Shown here piece after piece: positions 10,004 to 19,017 of a stretch of DNA of 64,000 bases. The position numbers were made by a program, and so were the translations under genes. This DNA is from Jannaschia sp. W003. Lineage in GTDB: Bacteria; Pseudomonadota; Alphaproteobacteria; Rhodobacterales; Rhodobacteraceae. Position 1 is the stretch's first letter; every line of letters begins with the position of its first letter. The notes below the pieces were generated by a model. That model was not told where the DNA came from. It saw only the letters and a list, made by a program, of their open reading frames with translations, and searched no databases. The stretch lies in the NCBI RefSeq assembly GCF_025144335.1, contig NZ_CP083539.1, positions 1,179,501 to 1,243,500 on the forward strand. The letters are read 5' to 3'.

Positions 10004-11941
10004 ATGAAGCGATCGCCGCAGGAGACCCAGCTCTCCACTCGCCGCATCACCCGCCGCGCCGCCGTGGTGGGGGGGCTGCAGCTCGCCTTCGCGGGGGTGC
10101 TGACGGCGCGCCTCGTGGACATGCAGCTGGAGGGCGGGCAGCAGTTCCGCCTGCTGGCCGAGGAGAACCGCATCAACGTCGGGCTGCTGGCCCCCGCCCG
10201 CGGCCTGATCCTCGACCGCAACGGCGCCGTGCTGGCCGGCAACGAGCAGATCTACCGCGTCTCGATCCGCCGCGAGGAGGCCAAGGACGTCGACGCCGTG
10301 ATCGCCCGCCTGCGTACCCTCGTGAACCTCGACGACGAGCGGCTGGAACGAGCCATGCGCGAGATGGAGCGCTCGCCCTCGTTCGTGTCCGTGACCCTCG
10401 CCGACCGCCTGACCTGGGAGGAGCTGTCGGCCGTCGCCCTCAACGCGCCCGCGCTGCCGGGCGTGACCCCCGAGGTGGGCCTGAGCCGGGTCTATCCGCG
10501 CACCGACGACTTCGCCCACGTGATCGGCTACGTGGGCCGCGTCACCCAGCGCGACCTCGACGCCGACACCACCGGCGACCCGCTGCTGGGCGTGCCCGAG
10601 TTCCAGATCGGCAAGACCGGCACCGAGAAGATGATGGAGCCCGTCCTGCGCGGCAAGGCCGGCACGCGGCGCTACGAGGTCAACGCCGCCGGACGGGTCA
10701 TGCGCGAGCTGGACCGCCGCGAGGGCGTGTCGGGCGGCGACCTGCGCCTGACCATCGACGCCAACCTCCAGAACTTCGTGCAGGCGCGCCTCGGCGTCGA
10801 GAGCGCCTCGGCGGTGGTCATGGACGTTCGCAACGGCGACGTGCTGGCGGCCGTGTCCTCGCCCGGCTTCGACCCCAACCTCTTCGTGCAGGGCATCTCG
10901 GTGCCCGACTACGCGGTGCTGCGCGACAACGACCACCGCCCCCTGCACAACAAGATCGTGCAGGGCCTCTACCCGCCGGGCTCGACGTTCAAGATGGTGA
11001 CCCTGCTCGCCGCCCTGGAGGCCGGGCTCGTCACCCCGCGCGAGACCATCGGCTGCCCGGGCTACACCACCGTGTCGGGCCGCCGCTTCCACTGCTGGAA
11101 GCGCGGCGGGCACGGGCGCGTGGACCTGAACGCCTCGCTGCGCTCCTCCTGCGACGTCTACTACTACGAGCTGTCCCAGCGCGCCGGCATCGAGCGCATC
11201 GCCGCCATGGCCCGCAAGCTGGGCCTGGGCGTGCAGCACGAGCTGGCCATGACCTCCGTGTCCGAGGGCCTGATCCCCGACAAGCAGTGGAAGCAGGTGC
11301 GCCGGGGCGAGCCCTGGCAGATCGGCGACAGCCTCAACGCCTCGATCGGGCAGGGCTTCGTGCTCACCTCGCCGCTGCAGCTCGCCGTGATGACCGCGCG
11401 CATCGCCTCGGGCCTCGAGGTCTCGCCGCGGCTGGTGCGCTCGATCGACGGCGTGGACCAGCCGTCCGGGGTCAAGGGCGTGCTCGACGTGCCGCGCTCG
11501 CTGCTCGATCTCGTGCGTGGCGCCATGGACCAGGTGGTGAACGCGCCGGGCGGCACCGCGGGGCGCTCCAAGTTCGACCTCGCGGGGGTGAAGTGGGCCG
11601 GCAAGACCGGCACCTCCCAGGTCCGCAACATCACCGCGGCCGAGCGCGCGCGCGGCGTCTCCTCGAACGCGGACCTGCCGTGGGAGCGGCGCGACCACGC
11701 GCTGTTCGTGGGCTACGCGCCCGTGGACGACCCGCACCTCGCCGTCTCGGTGGTGGTCGAGCATGGCGGCGGCGGCTCCACCGCGGCGGCGCCCGTGGCG
11801 CGCGACGTGATGCTCTACGCGCTGCACGGCGACGTGCCGCCCCTGGAGGCCTACCCGGACTACCAGCGCGAGGACATCGCCGACATGCTCTCGAACCTCG
11901 CGCTCAAGCCGCGCGTGGGCGGCGGATCGAGCCAGGCATGA
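10004..11941 (+). CDS. mrdA: penicillin-binding protein 2 (elongation transpeptidase)
   Basis: A 645-residue class B PBP that cross-links peptidoglycan during cell elongation, working with RodA. One N-terminal membrane anchor (about 21-40) is followed by the PBP dimerisation domain ('ARGLILDRNG') and the transpeptidase domain. The active-site serine is Ser327 in PPGSTFK, the second motif is SCD around Ser382, and the third is KTG at Lys534. The TGA overlaps the rodA start (ATGA), so translation of the two partners is coupled. Confidence 0.97.
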   Translation: MKRSPQETQLSTRRITRRAAVVGGLQLAFAGVLTARLVDMQLEGGQQFRLLAEENRINVGLLAPARGLILDRNGAVLAGNEQIYRVSIRREEAKDVDAVIARLRTLVNLDDERLERAMREMERSPSFVSVTLADRLTWEELSAVALNAPALPGVTPEVGLSRVYPRTDDFAHVIGYVGRVTQRDLDADTTGDPLLGVPEFQIGKTGTEKMMEPVLRGKAGTRRYEVNAAGRVMRELDRREGVSGGDLRLTIDANLQNFVQARLGVESASAVVMDVRNGDVLAAVSSPGFDPNLFVQGISVPDYAVLRDNDHRPLHNKIVQGLYPPGSTFKMVTLLAALEAGLVTPRETIGCPGYTTVSGRRFHCWKRGGHGRVDLNASLRSSCDVYYYELSQRAGIERIAAMARKLGLGVQHELAMTSVSEGLIPDKQWKQVRRGEPWQIGDSLNASIGQGFVLTSPLQLAVMTARIASGLEVSPRLVRSIDGVDQPSGVKGVLDVPRSLLDLVRGAMDQVVNAPGGTAGRSKFDLAGVKWAGKTGTSQVRNITAAERARGVSSNADLPWERRDHALFVGYAPVDDPHLAVSVVVEHGGGGSTAAAPVARDVMLYALHGDVPPLEAYPDYQREDIADMLSNLALKPRVGGGSSQA

Positions 11942-13107
11942 CCTACCTGGAGTACAACGTCGCCCGGACGCCCACAGGCCTGCGCAAGGTGCTGGCCATG
12001 AACTGGGCGCTGCTGATCGTGGTGGTGGCGGTGGCCTCCTTTGGGTTCATGGTGCTCTACTCCGTGGCGGGCGGCTCCATGACGCCCTGGGCGGAGGCGC
12101 AGATCGAGCGCTTCGTGCTGGGGCTCGCGGCGATGTTCATCGTGGCGATGGTGCCGATCTGGTTCTGGCGCAACACCTCGGCCCTCCTCTACGCGTTCGG
12201 CCTGCTCCTCCTCGTTGCCGTGGAGGTGGTGGGCGTGACGGGCGGCGGCGCGCAGCGCTGGATCGACGTCGGGCCGCTGCGCCTCCAGCCCTCGGAGGTG
12301 ATGAAGGTCGTCCTGGTGATGTTCCTGGCTGCCTACTACGACTGGCTGCCCCCTTCGAAGGTCAGCCGCCCGCAATGGGTGCTGGTGCCCATCCTCATCA
12401 TGATGGTGCCCACCGCGCTGGTCCTGAAGCAGCCCGACCTCGGCACCTCGATCCTCCTGGTCACGGGCGGCGGCGCGATCATGTTCCTGGCCGGCGTCCA
12501 CTGGGCCTACTTCGTGACCGTGATCGGCGCCGGCGTGGCGCTGGTGACGGCCGTCCTGAAGTCGCGCGGCACCGACTGGCAGATCCTGAAGGACTACCAG
12601 TACCGCCGCATCGACACCTTCATCGACCCCGAGAGCGATCCCCTGGGTGCGGGCTACCACATCACCCAGTCGAAGATCGCGCTGGGCTCGGGCGGGCTGC
12701 AGGGCAAGGGGTTCATGCAAGGCACGCAGGCGCGGCTGAACTTCCTGCCCGAGAAGCACACCGACTTCATCTTCACCGCCCTCGCCGAGGAGTTCGGCTT
12801 CATCGGCTCGATGTCGCTCCTGGTGCTCTACATGCTGATCGTGGCGTTCTGCATCTGGACCGCGGTGAAGACCAAGGACCGCTTCGCCTCGCTGGTGTCG
12901 CTCGGCGTCGCTGTCACGTTCTTCCTGTTCTTCGCGGTGAACATGTCGATGGTCATGGGGCTCGCGCCCGTGGTGGGCGTGCCGCTGCCCCTGGTGAGCT
13001 ACGGCGGCTCGGCGATGCTCGTGCTGATGGTGGCGTTCGGGATGGTGCAGTCGGCGCACGTGCACCGGCCGCGGATGCCGAGCGAGGGGCGGCTGCTGAA
13101 GCGATAG
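11938..13107 (+). CDS. rodA: peptidoglycan glycosyltransferase RodA
   Basis: A 389-residue polytopic SEDS-family enzyme that polymerises lipid II for cell elongation in complex with PBP2. About ten hydrophobic segments are visible. Family landmarks: 'GGGAQRWIDVGPLRLQPSE', 'KQPDLGTSILL', 'GKGFMQGTQARLNFLPEKHTDFIF' (the loop with catalytic Asp) and 'PLPLVSYGGSAML' near the end. ATG 11938-11940 lies inside the mrdA stop. A stem-loop begins right at the TAG. Confidence 0.97.
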   Translation: MTYLEYNVARTPTGLRKVLAMNWALLIVVVAVASFGFMVLYSVAGGSMTPWAEAQIERFVLGLAAMFIVAMVPIWFWRNTSALLYAFGLLLLVAVEVVGVTGGGAQRWIDVGPLRLQPSEVMKVVLVMFLAAYYDWLPPSKVSRPQWVLVPILIMMVPTALVLKQPDLGTSILLVTGGGAIMFLAGVHWAYFVTVIGAGVALVTAVLKSRGTDWQILKDYQYRRIDTFIDPESDPLGAGYHITQSKIALGSGGLQGKGFMQGTQARLNFLPEKHTDFIFTALAEEFGFIGSMSLLVLYMLIVAFCIWTAVKTKDRFASLVSLGVAVTFFLFFAVNMSMVMGLAPVVGVPLPLVSYGGSAMLVLMVAFGMVQSAHVHRPRMPSEGRLLKR

Positions 13108-13212
13108 GAGGGCTCCGCCCTCCGGGCGCTGCGCGCGTCCCCAGGCGGATCGGTCCACTGGACCGATCTCAAGAAGCCTGCGGACCCCCCTCGGTATTTT
13201 CGGAACAGGGAC
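13107..13212 (+). repeat. composite intergenic repeat, family 3 (copy i), with terminator-like stem
   Basis: Begins with the stem GGAGGGC-TCC-GCCCTCC at the rodA stop codon and ends in the conserved tail CCCCTCGGTATTTTCGGAAC. A family 2 palindrome (13148-13168) lies inside. It sits between convergent rodA and the small secreted-protein gene, so the stem may serve as terminator. Confidence 0.65.
13148..13168. repeat. 21-base palindrome, family 2 (copy 1)
   Basis: GATCGGTCCA followed by a centre base and its reverse complement TGGACCGATC. Recurs at 35571 and 40265, always intergenic. Confidence 0.8.
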
Positions 13213-13227
13213 TGCGGGCAAAGCCCT

Positions 13228-13584
13228 TCAGAGGTCGAGCGACCCGTCCGGGTTCGGCTCCACGCCCTCGGGGAGGGGGAGCTTGCGGCGGATGATGATG
13301 TCGCCGTTGGGCAGCATCTCGGGGGCGTCGTAGGCCGGCAGGTCGGCGAAGCCCTCCAGCACGCGGCCGAGGTCGCCCTGAAGGCGCTCCAGGAGGGGCT
13401 GGGCATCGCGGCGCAGGCCGTCCAGCTCGTCCAGCTCGGGGCCGATCTCGCTCAGGAGGCCTTCCATCAGGAGCTGGAGGCCGCGCTCCAGCGACGCGCC
13501 GACGTCGCCCTCGTCCTCCTGCGCCCCGGCGGGCGCGGCGAGGAGGAGCAGGGCGGCGGCGAGGGGGGCGAGGGTGCGTGTCAT
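13228..13584 (-). CDS. small secreted protein of unknown function
   Basis: A 118-residue protein with a clean signal peptide (cleavage after 'APAGA', about residue 21). The mature part is acidic, helical in the first two thirds ('LERGLQLLMEGLLSEIGPELDEL'), and ends in 'PPEMLPNGDIII'-like sequence, here 'APEMLPNGDIIIRRKLP'. Similar proteins are widespread in Rhodobacteraceae and are often mislabelled as AAA+ ATPases; no ATPase motif is present. Probably periplasmic. It shares its strand with the nuclease-like gene upstream (32 bases away). Confidence 0.8.
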   Translation of the reverse strand: MTRTLAPLAAALLLLAAPAGAQEDEGDVGASLERGLQLLMEGLLSEIGPELDELDGLRRDAQPLLERLQGDLGRVLEGFADLPAYDAPEMLPNGDIIIRRKLPLPEGVEPNPDGSLDL

Positions 13585-13616
13585 GGAGGGGGAGGTGGGG
13601 GCGCCCCCGTGCCGCG

Positions 13617-14618
13617 TCAAGCGGGCGGCGCCAGCTCCAGCACCACCGGGAAGTGGTCGGAGGCGTCGAGCAGGGCGTCGCGCAGGGCGGGGTCGCGCCC
13701 CGGCTCGGGGTCGTCGAAGGGGTGGAGGATGCGCCAGCGCGCCCGCGAGGCGAGGGGCTTCGAGACCATCGCGAAGTCCAGGAGCGCGTTGAGGAACCGC
13801 CCGCAGTCCCGGTCCCAGAACCGCGCCGTGGCGGGCTGCGCGGCGCCCAGGCGCGGCGGCACGGCGTGGGGCTCCACCAGCGCGCCCTCGCCCTCGCCCA
13901 GCACGATCTCCACGCCGGAGCGGCCGAACAGGGTCTCGAAGCGGTCCAGCCCGGGGCCGTCGTTGAAGTCGCCCGCCACGATCAGCGGCACCCCCTCGGC
14001 GAGCCGCGCGTCCACGCGCGCGCGCAGCCAGATGCATTGGGCGAGCTGCTTGCGGCGGTTCAGGATGGCGACCCGCAGCGCCTCGTCGCCGGTGGCGCCG
14101 TGGAGGCCCTTGGACTTCGCGTGGACGCCCACGAGGCGGATGGCCTCGCCGCGCACAGCGAGGTCCAGCTCGAGGGGCGGCTTCGACCAGCGCACGAGGT
14201 CGGCGCGGCTGTCCACGTCGAGGTCGATGCGGAAGCTCGTGTCGAAGCGCGGCGCCTCGGGGTGGTCGCCGGGCGCGTGCTCGGCCTCGACGGCGGCGGG
14301 GTCGAACATCAGCGCGATCTCCTGCCGCGTGCCGCTGCGGAATCCGGTGCGGGTCTGCGAGAGGCGAAGCCCCGCCCAGGCCGCGAAGCCCTCCAGCGCG
14401 GCGCGGGCCGAGCGGCGCGCGCCGTCATCAGGCGCCTCCACGATCAGGGCGGCGTCGGGGTCGAGGTGGCGCAGCACGTGGGCCACCGCCTCGGCCTGCC
14501 GTCCACGCGAGACGCCGTAGCGGCCAATCTCGGGGTCGCCCGCGCGCACCTTGCCCCGGTCGTCGAACAAGCGGTCGAACCACTCCACGTTCCACACCGC
14601 GAGGCGGAACGGGGTCAC
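13617..14618 (-). CDS. endonuclease/exonuclease/phosphatase family protein
   Basis: A 333-residue protein of the EEP fold (DNase I/exonuclease III/inositol phosphatase type). Fold landmarks: 'FRLAVWNVEWFD' at the start, 'RQEIALMFDP', 'VGVHAKSK', the metal/active-site strand 'PLIVAGDFNDGPG' and the terminal 'DASDHFPVVLEL' with the catalytic Asp-His. No signal peptide. Start is GTG 14616-14618, overlapping the TGA of the DnaJ-type gene by four bases. The substrate cannot be deduced. Confidence 0.88.
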   Translation of the reverse strand: MTPFRLAVWNVEWFDRLFDDRGKVRAGDPEIGRYGVSRGRQAEAVAHVLRHLDPDAALIVEAPDDGARRSARAALEGFAAWAGLRLSQTRTGFRSGTRQEIALMFDPAAVEAEHAPGDHPEAPRFDTSFRIDLDVDSRADLVRWSKPPLELDLAVRGEAIRLVGVHAKSKGLHGATGDEALRVAILNRRKQLAQCIWLRARVDARLAEGVPLIVAGDFNDGPGLDRFETLFGRSGVEIVLGEGEGALVEPHAVPPRLGAAQPATARFWDRDCGRFLNALLDFAMVSKPLASRARWRILHPFDDPEPGRDPALRDALLDASDHFPVVLELAPPA

Positions 14619-15295
14619 GCCGCCTCGGCCTGGATGCGCTCCCACGCGTGGTTGATGGCGATGAGGCGCTTCTCGGCCAGCTTCACCGCCTCCTCGGGCA
14701 GGCCGCGGGCGATCAGCGCGTCGGGATGGGTCTCGCGCACCTGCTGCCGCCAGGCGCGGCGGACCTCCTCGAGGGGGGCGTCGGGCGCGACCCCGAGGAT
14801 CGCGTAGCAGTCCGGCTCGCGCCCCGGCGCGAAGCGCGCGCGCAGAGCGCGGAACTCGCGGTCGGGCAGGCGGAAGGCTGCGGCCACGCGGGCCAAGAAG
14901 TCGTCCTCGGCGGGGTGGTAGTCGCCGTCCGCCAGCGCGATGTGGAACAGCCCCTCCATGAGGTCGCACAGGATCGGGTCGTCCTCGGGGAACATCGCGG
15001 CGATGCGCCGGGCGTAGTCCTCGAAGCCCGCCACATCGGTGCGCGCGAGGTCGAACACGCGCGCGGCGTTGGCCTCCTCGCTGCGGGGGATCGTGAACAC
15101 CTCGCGGAAGGCGGCCACCTCGGAGCGGGTCACCTGCCCGTCGGCCTTGGCCATCTTCGCCCCCAGCGCGATCACCGCGATGGTGAAGGCGACGGAGCGT
15201 TCGGGCGCGCCGCCGAGGCGGTCGAACAGGGCCGAGAGCCGCTCGCCGGGGGCGAGGCGGGACAGGGCTTCGAGGATGCGGGACCAGAGCGTCAT
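14615..15295 (-). CDS. TerB/DnaJ-domain protein, DjlA-like co-chaperone
   Basis: A 226-residue protein made of a TerB-like helical domain (about 35-140, 'KADGQVTRSEVAAFREVF', 'ALADGDYHPAEDDFLARVA') and a C-terminal J domain (about 158-226) with the HPD motif that stimulates DnaK. This order matches DjlA, but there is no N-terminal membrane anchor. Expected to recruit DnaK to particular substrates. It precedes and is coupled to the EEP gene through a GTGA overlap. Confidence 0.88.
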   Translation of the reverse strand: MTLWSRILEALSRLAPGERLSALFDRLGGAPERSVAFTIAVIALGAKMAKADGQVTRSEVAAFREVFTIPRSEEANAARVFDLARTDVAGFEDYARRIAAMFPEDDPILCDLMEGLFHIALADGDYHPAEDDFLARVAAAFRLPDREFRALRARFAPGREPDCYAILGVAPDAPLEEVRRAWRQQVRETHPDALIARGLPEEAVKLAEKRLIAINHAWERIQAEAA

Positions 15296-15305
15296 GGGGG
15301 CGACC

Positions 15306-16061
15306 CTAGCGCGCGAGGAGCGCGGCGAGAACGGCGATCTCGGCGAGCTGCTGCGCGGCGCCGCACACGTCGCCCGTCACGCCGCCGATCCGGGCGCGGG
15401 CGAGACGGGCGAGGGCGAGCGTGGCGAGGGCGGCGAGGAGGGCCGCGGCAAGGCCGTGGAGGCCGAAGGCGAGGAGGGGCAGGGCGCCGAGGGCGAGGGC
15501 GGTCGCCACCGTGCGCGGGCCGGGCCGCCCGGCGCCGCGCCCGAGCCCGTCGGCCCGGGCCGGGGGGCGGGCGAGCATCCACGCCATCGCCGCGCGCGAG
15601 GCGGCGGCCGCGGCCACGGGGGCGAGCCAGTAGTTGCCCGCGAGGGCGGCGACGAGGAGGCTCCAGCGGGCGAGGAGCCCGAGCCCCAGCGCCAACGCGC
15701 CGTAGGTGCCGAGGCGGCTGTCGCGCATGATGGCGAGGCGGCGTTCGGGCGTGCCCCCGCCCCAGATGCCGTCGGCGACGTCCGCCAGCCCGTCCTCGTG
15801 CAGCGCGCCGGTGAGCATCGCGCCCACGAGCAGCGCCAGCGCCGCCGCCAGCCCCGGCACGGCGCCGAGAGCGGCGGTCCCGAACAGCGTCCCCGCCACC
15901 GCCGCGCCCACCGCGAGGCCCACGAGCGGCCACGCCCACGCCGCCCGCGCGGCGGGCGCGGCGACGGGGCCGCGCACGGGGATGCGGGTCAGCAGCAGGG
16001 CGGCGGAGCGAAGCTGCGCGGGGATGTCGTTTTCGGTGGCGGACACGGGGGAATGCGGCAT
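15306..16061 (-). CDS. cobS: adenosylcobinamide-GDP ribazoletransferase (cobalamin synthase)
   Basis: A 251-residue inner-membrane enzyme that joins adenosylcobinamide-GDP and alpha-ribazole, the last assembly step of cobalamin. The Mg-binding motif 'HEDGLADVADGIWGG' (about 88-102) and the following 'RRLAIMRDSRLGTYG' are diagnostic; six or so hydrophobic segments follow. Also called CobV in the aerobic-pathway nomenclature. It is divergent from cobT with 59 bases between the starts; no riboswitch is seen there. Confidence 0.96.
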   Translation of the reverse strand: MPHSPVSATENDIPAQLRSAALLLTRIPVRGPVAAPAARAAWAWPLVGLAVGAAVAGTLFGTAALGAVPGLAAALALLVGAMLTGALHEDGLADVADGIWGGGTPERRLAIMRDSRLGTYGALALGLGLLARWSLLVAALAGNYWLAPVAAAAASRAAMAWMLARPPARADGLGRGAGRPGPRTVATALALGALPLLAFGLHGLAAALLAALATLALARLARARIGGVTGDVCGAAQQLAEIAVLAALLAR

Positions 16062-16120
16062 CAGGGGCGGACCGGGGCGGTGGACAGCCCCCCGCCTAGC
16101 TGCAACGACAGGCCCGCGCC

Positions 16121-17122
16121 ATGACCGATCTCCGTTCCTTCGATGCCATCCGCCAAGCGCTCGCCGCGCTGCCCGCCGCCGACGAGGCCGCCCGCCGGGG
16201 CGCCGCCGAGCGCGACGCGCAGCTGACCAAGCCCCCCGGCTCGCTGGGGCGCTTGGAGGATCTGGCGCAGTGGTACGCCGGGTGGCGCGGCGACCCGCGG
16301 CCCCGGCTGGAACGCCCGCAGGTGCTGGTGTTCGCCGGCAACCACGGGGTCGCGGCCGCCGGGGTCAGCGCGTTTCCGGCCGAGGTGACCGTGCAGATGG
16401 TGGCGAACTTCCGGGCCGGGGGTGCGGCGGTGAACCAGCTCGCCGCGCTGGCCGGCGCACGGCTCGACGTGCACGCGCTGGAGTTGGAGCGCCCCACCGC
16501 CGACTTCCGGCACGGACCCGCGATGAGCGAGGCGGAGGCTTGCGCCGCCTTCGCCGCCGGGTGGGAAGCGGTGGACGACGGCGCCGACCTCGTGGTCGCG
16601 GGCGAGATGGGCATCGGCAACACCACGGCGGCGGCGGCGATCGCGGCGGCGCTGCTCGGCGGCGAGGGATGGGCCGGGCGCGGCACCGGGGTCGACGATG
16701 CGGGGCTGGCGCGCAAGGAGGCCGCCGTGGCCGCGGCCCTGCGGAGCAATCCGGGGCGCACGGGGCTGGAGGTGCTGGCCGCCCTCGGCGGGCGCGAGCT
16801 TGCGGCGATGGCGGGCGCGGTGGCCGGCGCGCGGGCACGGGGCATCCCGGTGATCCTCGACGGGTTCATCTGCACCGCCGCCGCGCTCTGCCTGCGGGCC
16901 GAGCGCGGGGACGCGCTGGATCACTGCGTGGCCGGGCACCTCTCGGCCGAGGGCGCGCACGGGCGGATGCTCGACGCGCTGGGCATGGAGCCGCTGCTGC
17001 GCCTCGGGCTTCGCTTGGGCGAGGGCTCGGGCGCGGCGCTGGCGATCGGGGTGCTGCGCGGGGCGCTGGCCTGCCACCGCGGCATGGCGACCTTCGCCGA
17101 GGCGGGCGTGGCGGCGGGCTAG
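16121..17122 (+). CDS. cobT: nicotinate-nucleotide-dimethylbenzimidazole phosphoribosyltransferase
   Basis: A 333-residue enzyme that activates dimethylbenzimidazole to alpha-ribazole phosphate for the lower ligand of cobalamin (CobU in the aerobic naming). Family features: '[15 protein letters not shown]' near the start, '[17 protein letters not shown]', '[13 protein letters not shown]' and '[12 protein letters not shown]'; the general base Glu is expected near the C-terminus. Head-to-head with cobS, whose product consumes its product. The stop codon overlaps that of the minus-strand membrane protein by four bases. Confidence 0.96.
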   Translation: MTDLRSFDAIRQALAALPAADEAARRGAAERDAQLTKPPGSLGRLEDLAQWYAGWRGDPRPRLERPQVLVFAGNHGVAAAGVSAFPAEVTVQMVANFRAGGAAVNQLAALAGARLDVHALELERPTADFRHGPAMSEAEACAAFAAGWEAVDDGADLVVAGEMGIGNTTAAAAIAAALLGGEGWAGRGTGVDDAGLARKEAAVAAALRSNPGRTGLEVLAALGGRELAAMAGAVAGARARGIPVILDGFICTAAALCLRAERGDALDHCVAGHLSAEGAHGRMLDALGMEPLLRLGLRLGEGSGAALAIGVLRGALACHRGMATFAEAGVAAG

Positions 17123-17619
17123 GGCCGCTCGGCCACGCGCATCGCCAGCACGTCGGCGGCGAACTTGGCGTCGCTGGGCGAGATCACCCCGCCCACGCCC
17201 ACGCGCCGGCCCACGCGCCACCACATGCCGGGGCTCCAGGCGCGGGGCATCGGCTCGTGGAGGCGCAGGAGGAACCCGTTCGAGGGCTTGAACGCGAAGA
17301 CGCCGCGGTCGACCGAGGCGATGTTGGCGAGCGCCGCGACGGTGCGCCCGTCCTCGGTGCGAAGGCCGCCCGCATCGAGCACGATGCCCTGCGCGCCGCC
17401 CTGCCAGCCGCGCAGCCCGAGCACGAGGGCGCCGCCGCCGAGGGCGAGGAGGACCACGCGCCACAGCAGCGCCTCGGGCGGCTGGGCGAGCGCGATCCAC
17501 AGAAGGAGAAGGCCCAGCACGATCTGGATGCCCAGGGCGATGGCGCGGCGCGCGGGCGAGGGCCGCAGCACGTGGATCGGCGGGGCCGCGTCGTCGGGGG
17601 GGTCGGGAGCGTGGGACAT
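17119..17619 (-). CDS. membrane protein with PH-like domain, unknown function
   Basis: A 166-residue protein with two adjacent membrane helices (about 28-47 and 50-68) and a C-terminal soluble half of beta character ('[29 protein letters not shown]') resembling bacterial PH-like domains that follow a helical hairpin. No signal peptide. Convergent with cobT, overlapping its stop by four bases. Function unknown. Confidence 0.75.
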   Translation of the reverse strand: MSHAPDPPDDAAPPIHVLRPSPARRAIALGIQIVLGLLLLWIALAQPPEALLWRVVLLALGGGALVLGLRGWQGGAQGIVLDAGGLRTEDGRTVAALANIASVDRGVFAFKPSNGFLLRLHEPMPRAWSPGMWWRVGRRVGVGGVISPSDAKFAADVLAMRVAERP

Positions 17620-17654
17620 GGTGGGGGGCTAGCGCGCCGGGGCGGTCGCGGCAA

Positions 17655-18029
17655 TCAGGCGAGGCCGCGCCAGTGGAGCACGGCGACGAGCAGCAGGACC
17701 ACGACGAGCACCCGCAGCGCGATCCCGCCCCAGAGCGCGGAGCACTCGCGGCGGCGCCACTTCCCCTCGGGCACCTCGCCCAGGTAGCGCTCCAGCGCGT
17801 CGCAGAGGTCGCGCACGTGGTTCGGATCGACCGCGCGGGCGGTGGCCGGGGCCTGGAGCATGGCGCGGAGGCCGATCAGCTCGCGCGCGCGGCGGCGGGC
17901 GGCGCGGGGCAGGCGCCCGCGGGCGGCATGGAGCACGCCGCCGAGCCGCGCCCGGCGGCTGAGGTGGAGGCGCTCGGCCATGAGGGCCTGCAGGGCGTCG
18001 ATCCGGGCGAGGGCGTCGGCGTGTAGCAT
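17655..18029 (-). CDS. small basic protein with C-terminal membrane anchor, unknown
   Basis: A 124-residue protein starting at ATG 18027-18029. The first 95 residues are helical and strongly Arg-rich ('ARGRLPRAARRRARE'); a single hydrophobic helix at about 103-119 ends the protein. That suggests a tail-anchored inner-membrane protein. No family was recognised. A longer frame upstream exists but would run into the divergent hydrolase. Confidence 0.65.
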   Translation of the reverse strand: MLHADALARIDALQALMAERLHLSRRARLGGVLHAARGRLPRAARRRARELIGLRAMLQAPATARAVDPNHVRDLCDALERYLGEVPEGKWRRRECSALWGGIALRVLVVVLLLVAVLHWRGLA

Positions 18030-18095
18030 CGCGGCGACCCTATCCCGGCCCCGCGCGCACTGGCAATCGCCGGCGGGGCGGCTAGGGTGCGGCCC

Positions 18096-18842
18096 ATGCT
18101 GAACCTCGTGCGCCACGGCGCCCCCTCGGACCGCCCGCCGCTGCTCGTCGCCCACGGGCTGTTCGGCTCGGCCCGCAACTGGGGCGTGATCGCCAAGCGC
18201 CTCGCGCGGGACCGCGAGGTGGTGGCGGTGGACATGCGCAACCACGGCGCCTCGCCGCGCGCGGACAGCCAGAGCTACCCCGACATGGCGGCCGACCTGG
18301 CCGAGGTCTGCGCCGGGCGGCCCCACGACGTGCTGGGGCACTCCATGGGCGGCAAGGCGGCGATGGTGATGGCGCTGGCGCACCCGGAGTTGGTGCGGCG
18401 CCTCGTGGTGGCCGACATCGCGCCGGTCGCCTACGGGCATACGCAGTCGCACCTGATTGCGGCGATGCGGGCGGTGGACCTCGGCTCCGTTGAGCGGCGC
18501 TCCGACGCCGGCGCGATGCTGGCGGTGGACGATCCGGGAACGCGGGCGTTCCTCCTGCAGTCGCTCGACGCAGCCGAGGGGCGGTGGATGCTGAACCTCG
18601 ATGTGCTGGAGCGCGAGATGCCACGGATCGTCGGCTTTCCCGACGTCACCGGGCATTTTACGGAGCCAGCGCTGTTCCTGTCCGGCGGGGCCAGCGACTA
18701 CGTGCTGCCGGAGCACCGGGCGCGCATCAAGTCGTTTTTCCCGAAGGCGCGATTCGCCCGCATCCCCGGTGCGGGCCACTGGCTGCACGCGGAGAAGCCA
18801 AGGGAGTTCGAGGCGGCGGTGCGCGCATTTCTAGACATGTGA
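18096..18842 (+). CDS. alpha/beta fold hydrolase (YbfF-like esterase)
   Basis: A 248-residue hydrolase with the nucleophile elbow GHSMGG (Ser about 85), oxyanion segment 'VAHGLFGSARNW' and catalytic His in 'PGAGHWLHAEKP'. The overall pattern fits the YbfF/epoxide-hydrolase-like esterases. ATG 18096-18098 is preferred to a GTG nine bases upstream. The start is 66 bases from the divergent basic-protein gene, so the promoters of both lie in that gap. Substrate unknown. Confidence 0.9.
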   Translation: MLNLVRHGAPSDRPPLLVAHGLFGSARNWGVIAKRLARDREVVAVDMRNHGASPRADSQSYPDMAADLAEVCAGRPHDVLGHSMGGKAAMVMALAHPELVRRLVVADIAPVAYGHTQSHLIAAMRAVDLGSVERRSDAGAMLAVDDPGTRAFLLQSLDAAEGRWMLNLDVLEREMPRIVGFPDVTGHFTEPALFLSGGASDYVLPEHRARIKSFFPKARFARIPGAGHWLHAEKPREFEAAVRAFLDM

Positions 18843-18932
18843 CGCGCAGGTCACGGGGAACAACGGGGGCACGGCGCGGTTGAGTGGATGAACCGGCGCC
18901 GCACCGTGGCGCCCCCCTGCCGGAGACCTGCC

Positions 18933-19016
18933 ATGACCGCGACCACCCTCCTGATCCACGCCGGTTTCGCCACCGGTCTCGTGCTCGCGCTCCTGACCGG
19001 CGTCGCCCTGTCCTGA
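18933..19016 (+). CDS. 27-residue hydrophobic peptide
   Basis: A short frame with ATG 18933-18935 and TGA 19014-19016, preceded by GGAG seven bases before the start. The peptide begins MTATTLLIHAGFATG and continues as one hydrophobic helix ending in GVALS, enough to cross the membrane once. It stands alone between the hydrolase and the MOSC gene. No homology is claimed; the ribosome site and amphipathic start make translation plausible. Confidence 0.5.
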   Translation: MTATTLLIHAGFATGLVLALLTGVALS

Positions 19017-19017
19017 C

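Noticed and set aside
9877..11937. Long frame in front of rodA in the same frame as rodA
   Set aside because: This is the shifted frame of mrdA. The RodA protein starts at ATG 11938, where membrane helices begin.
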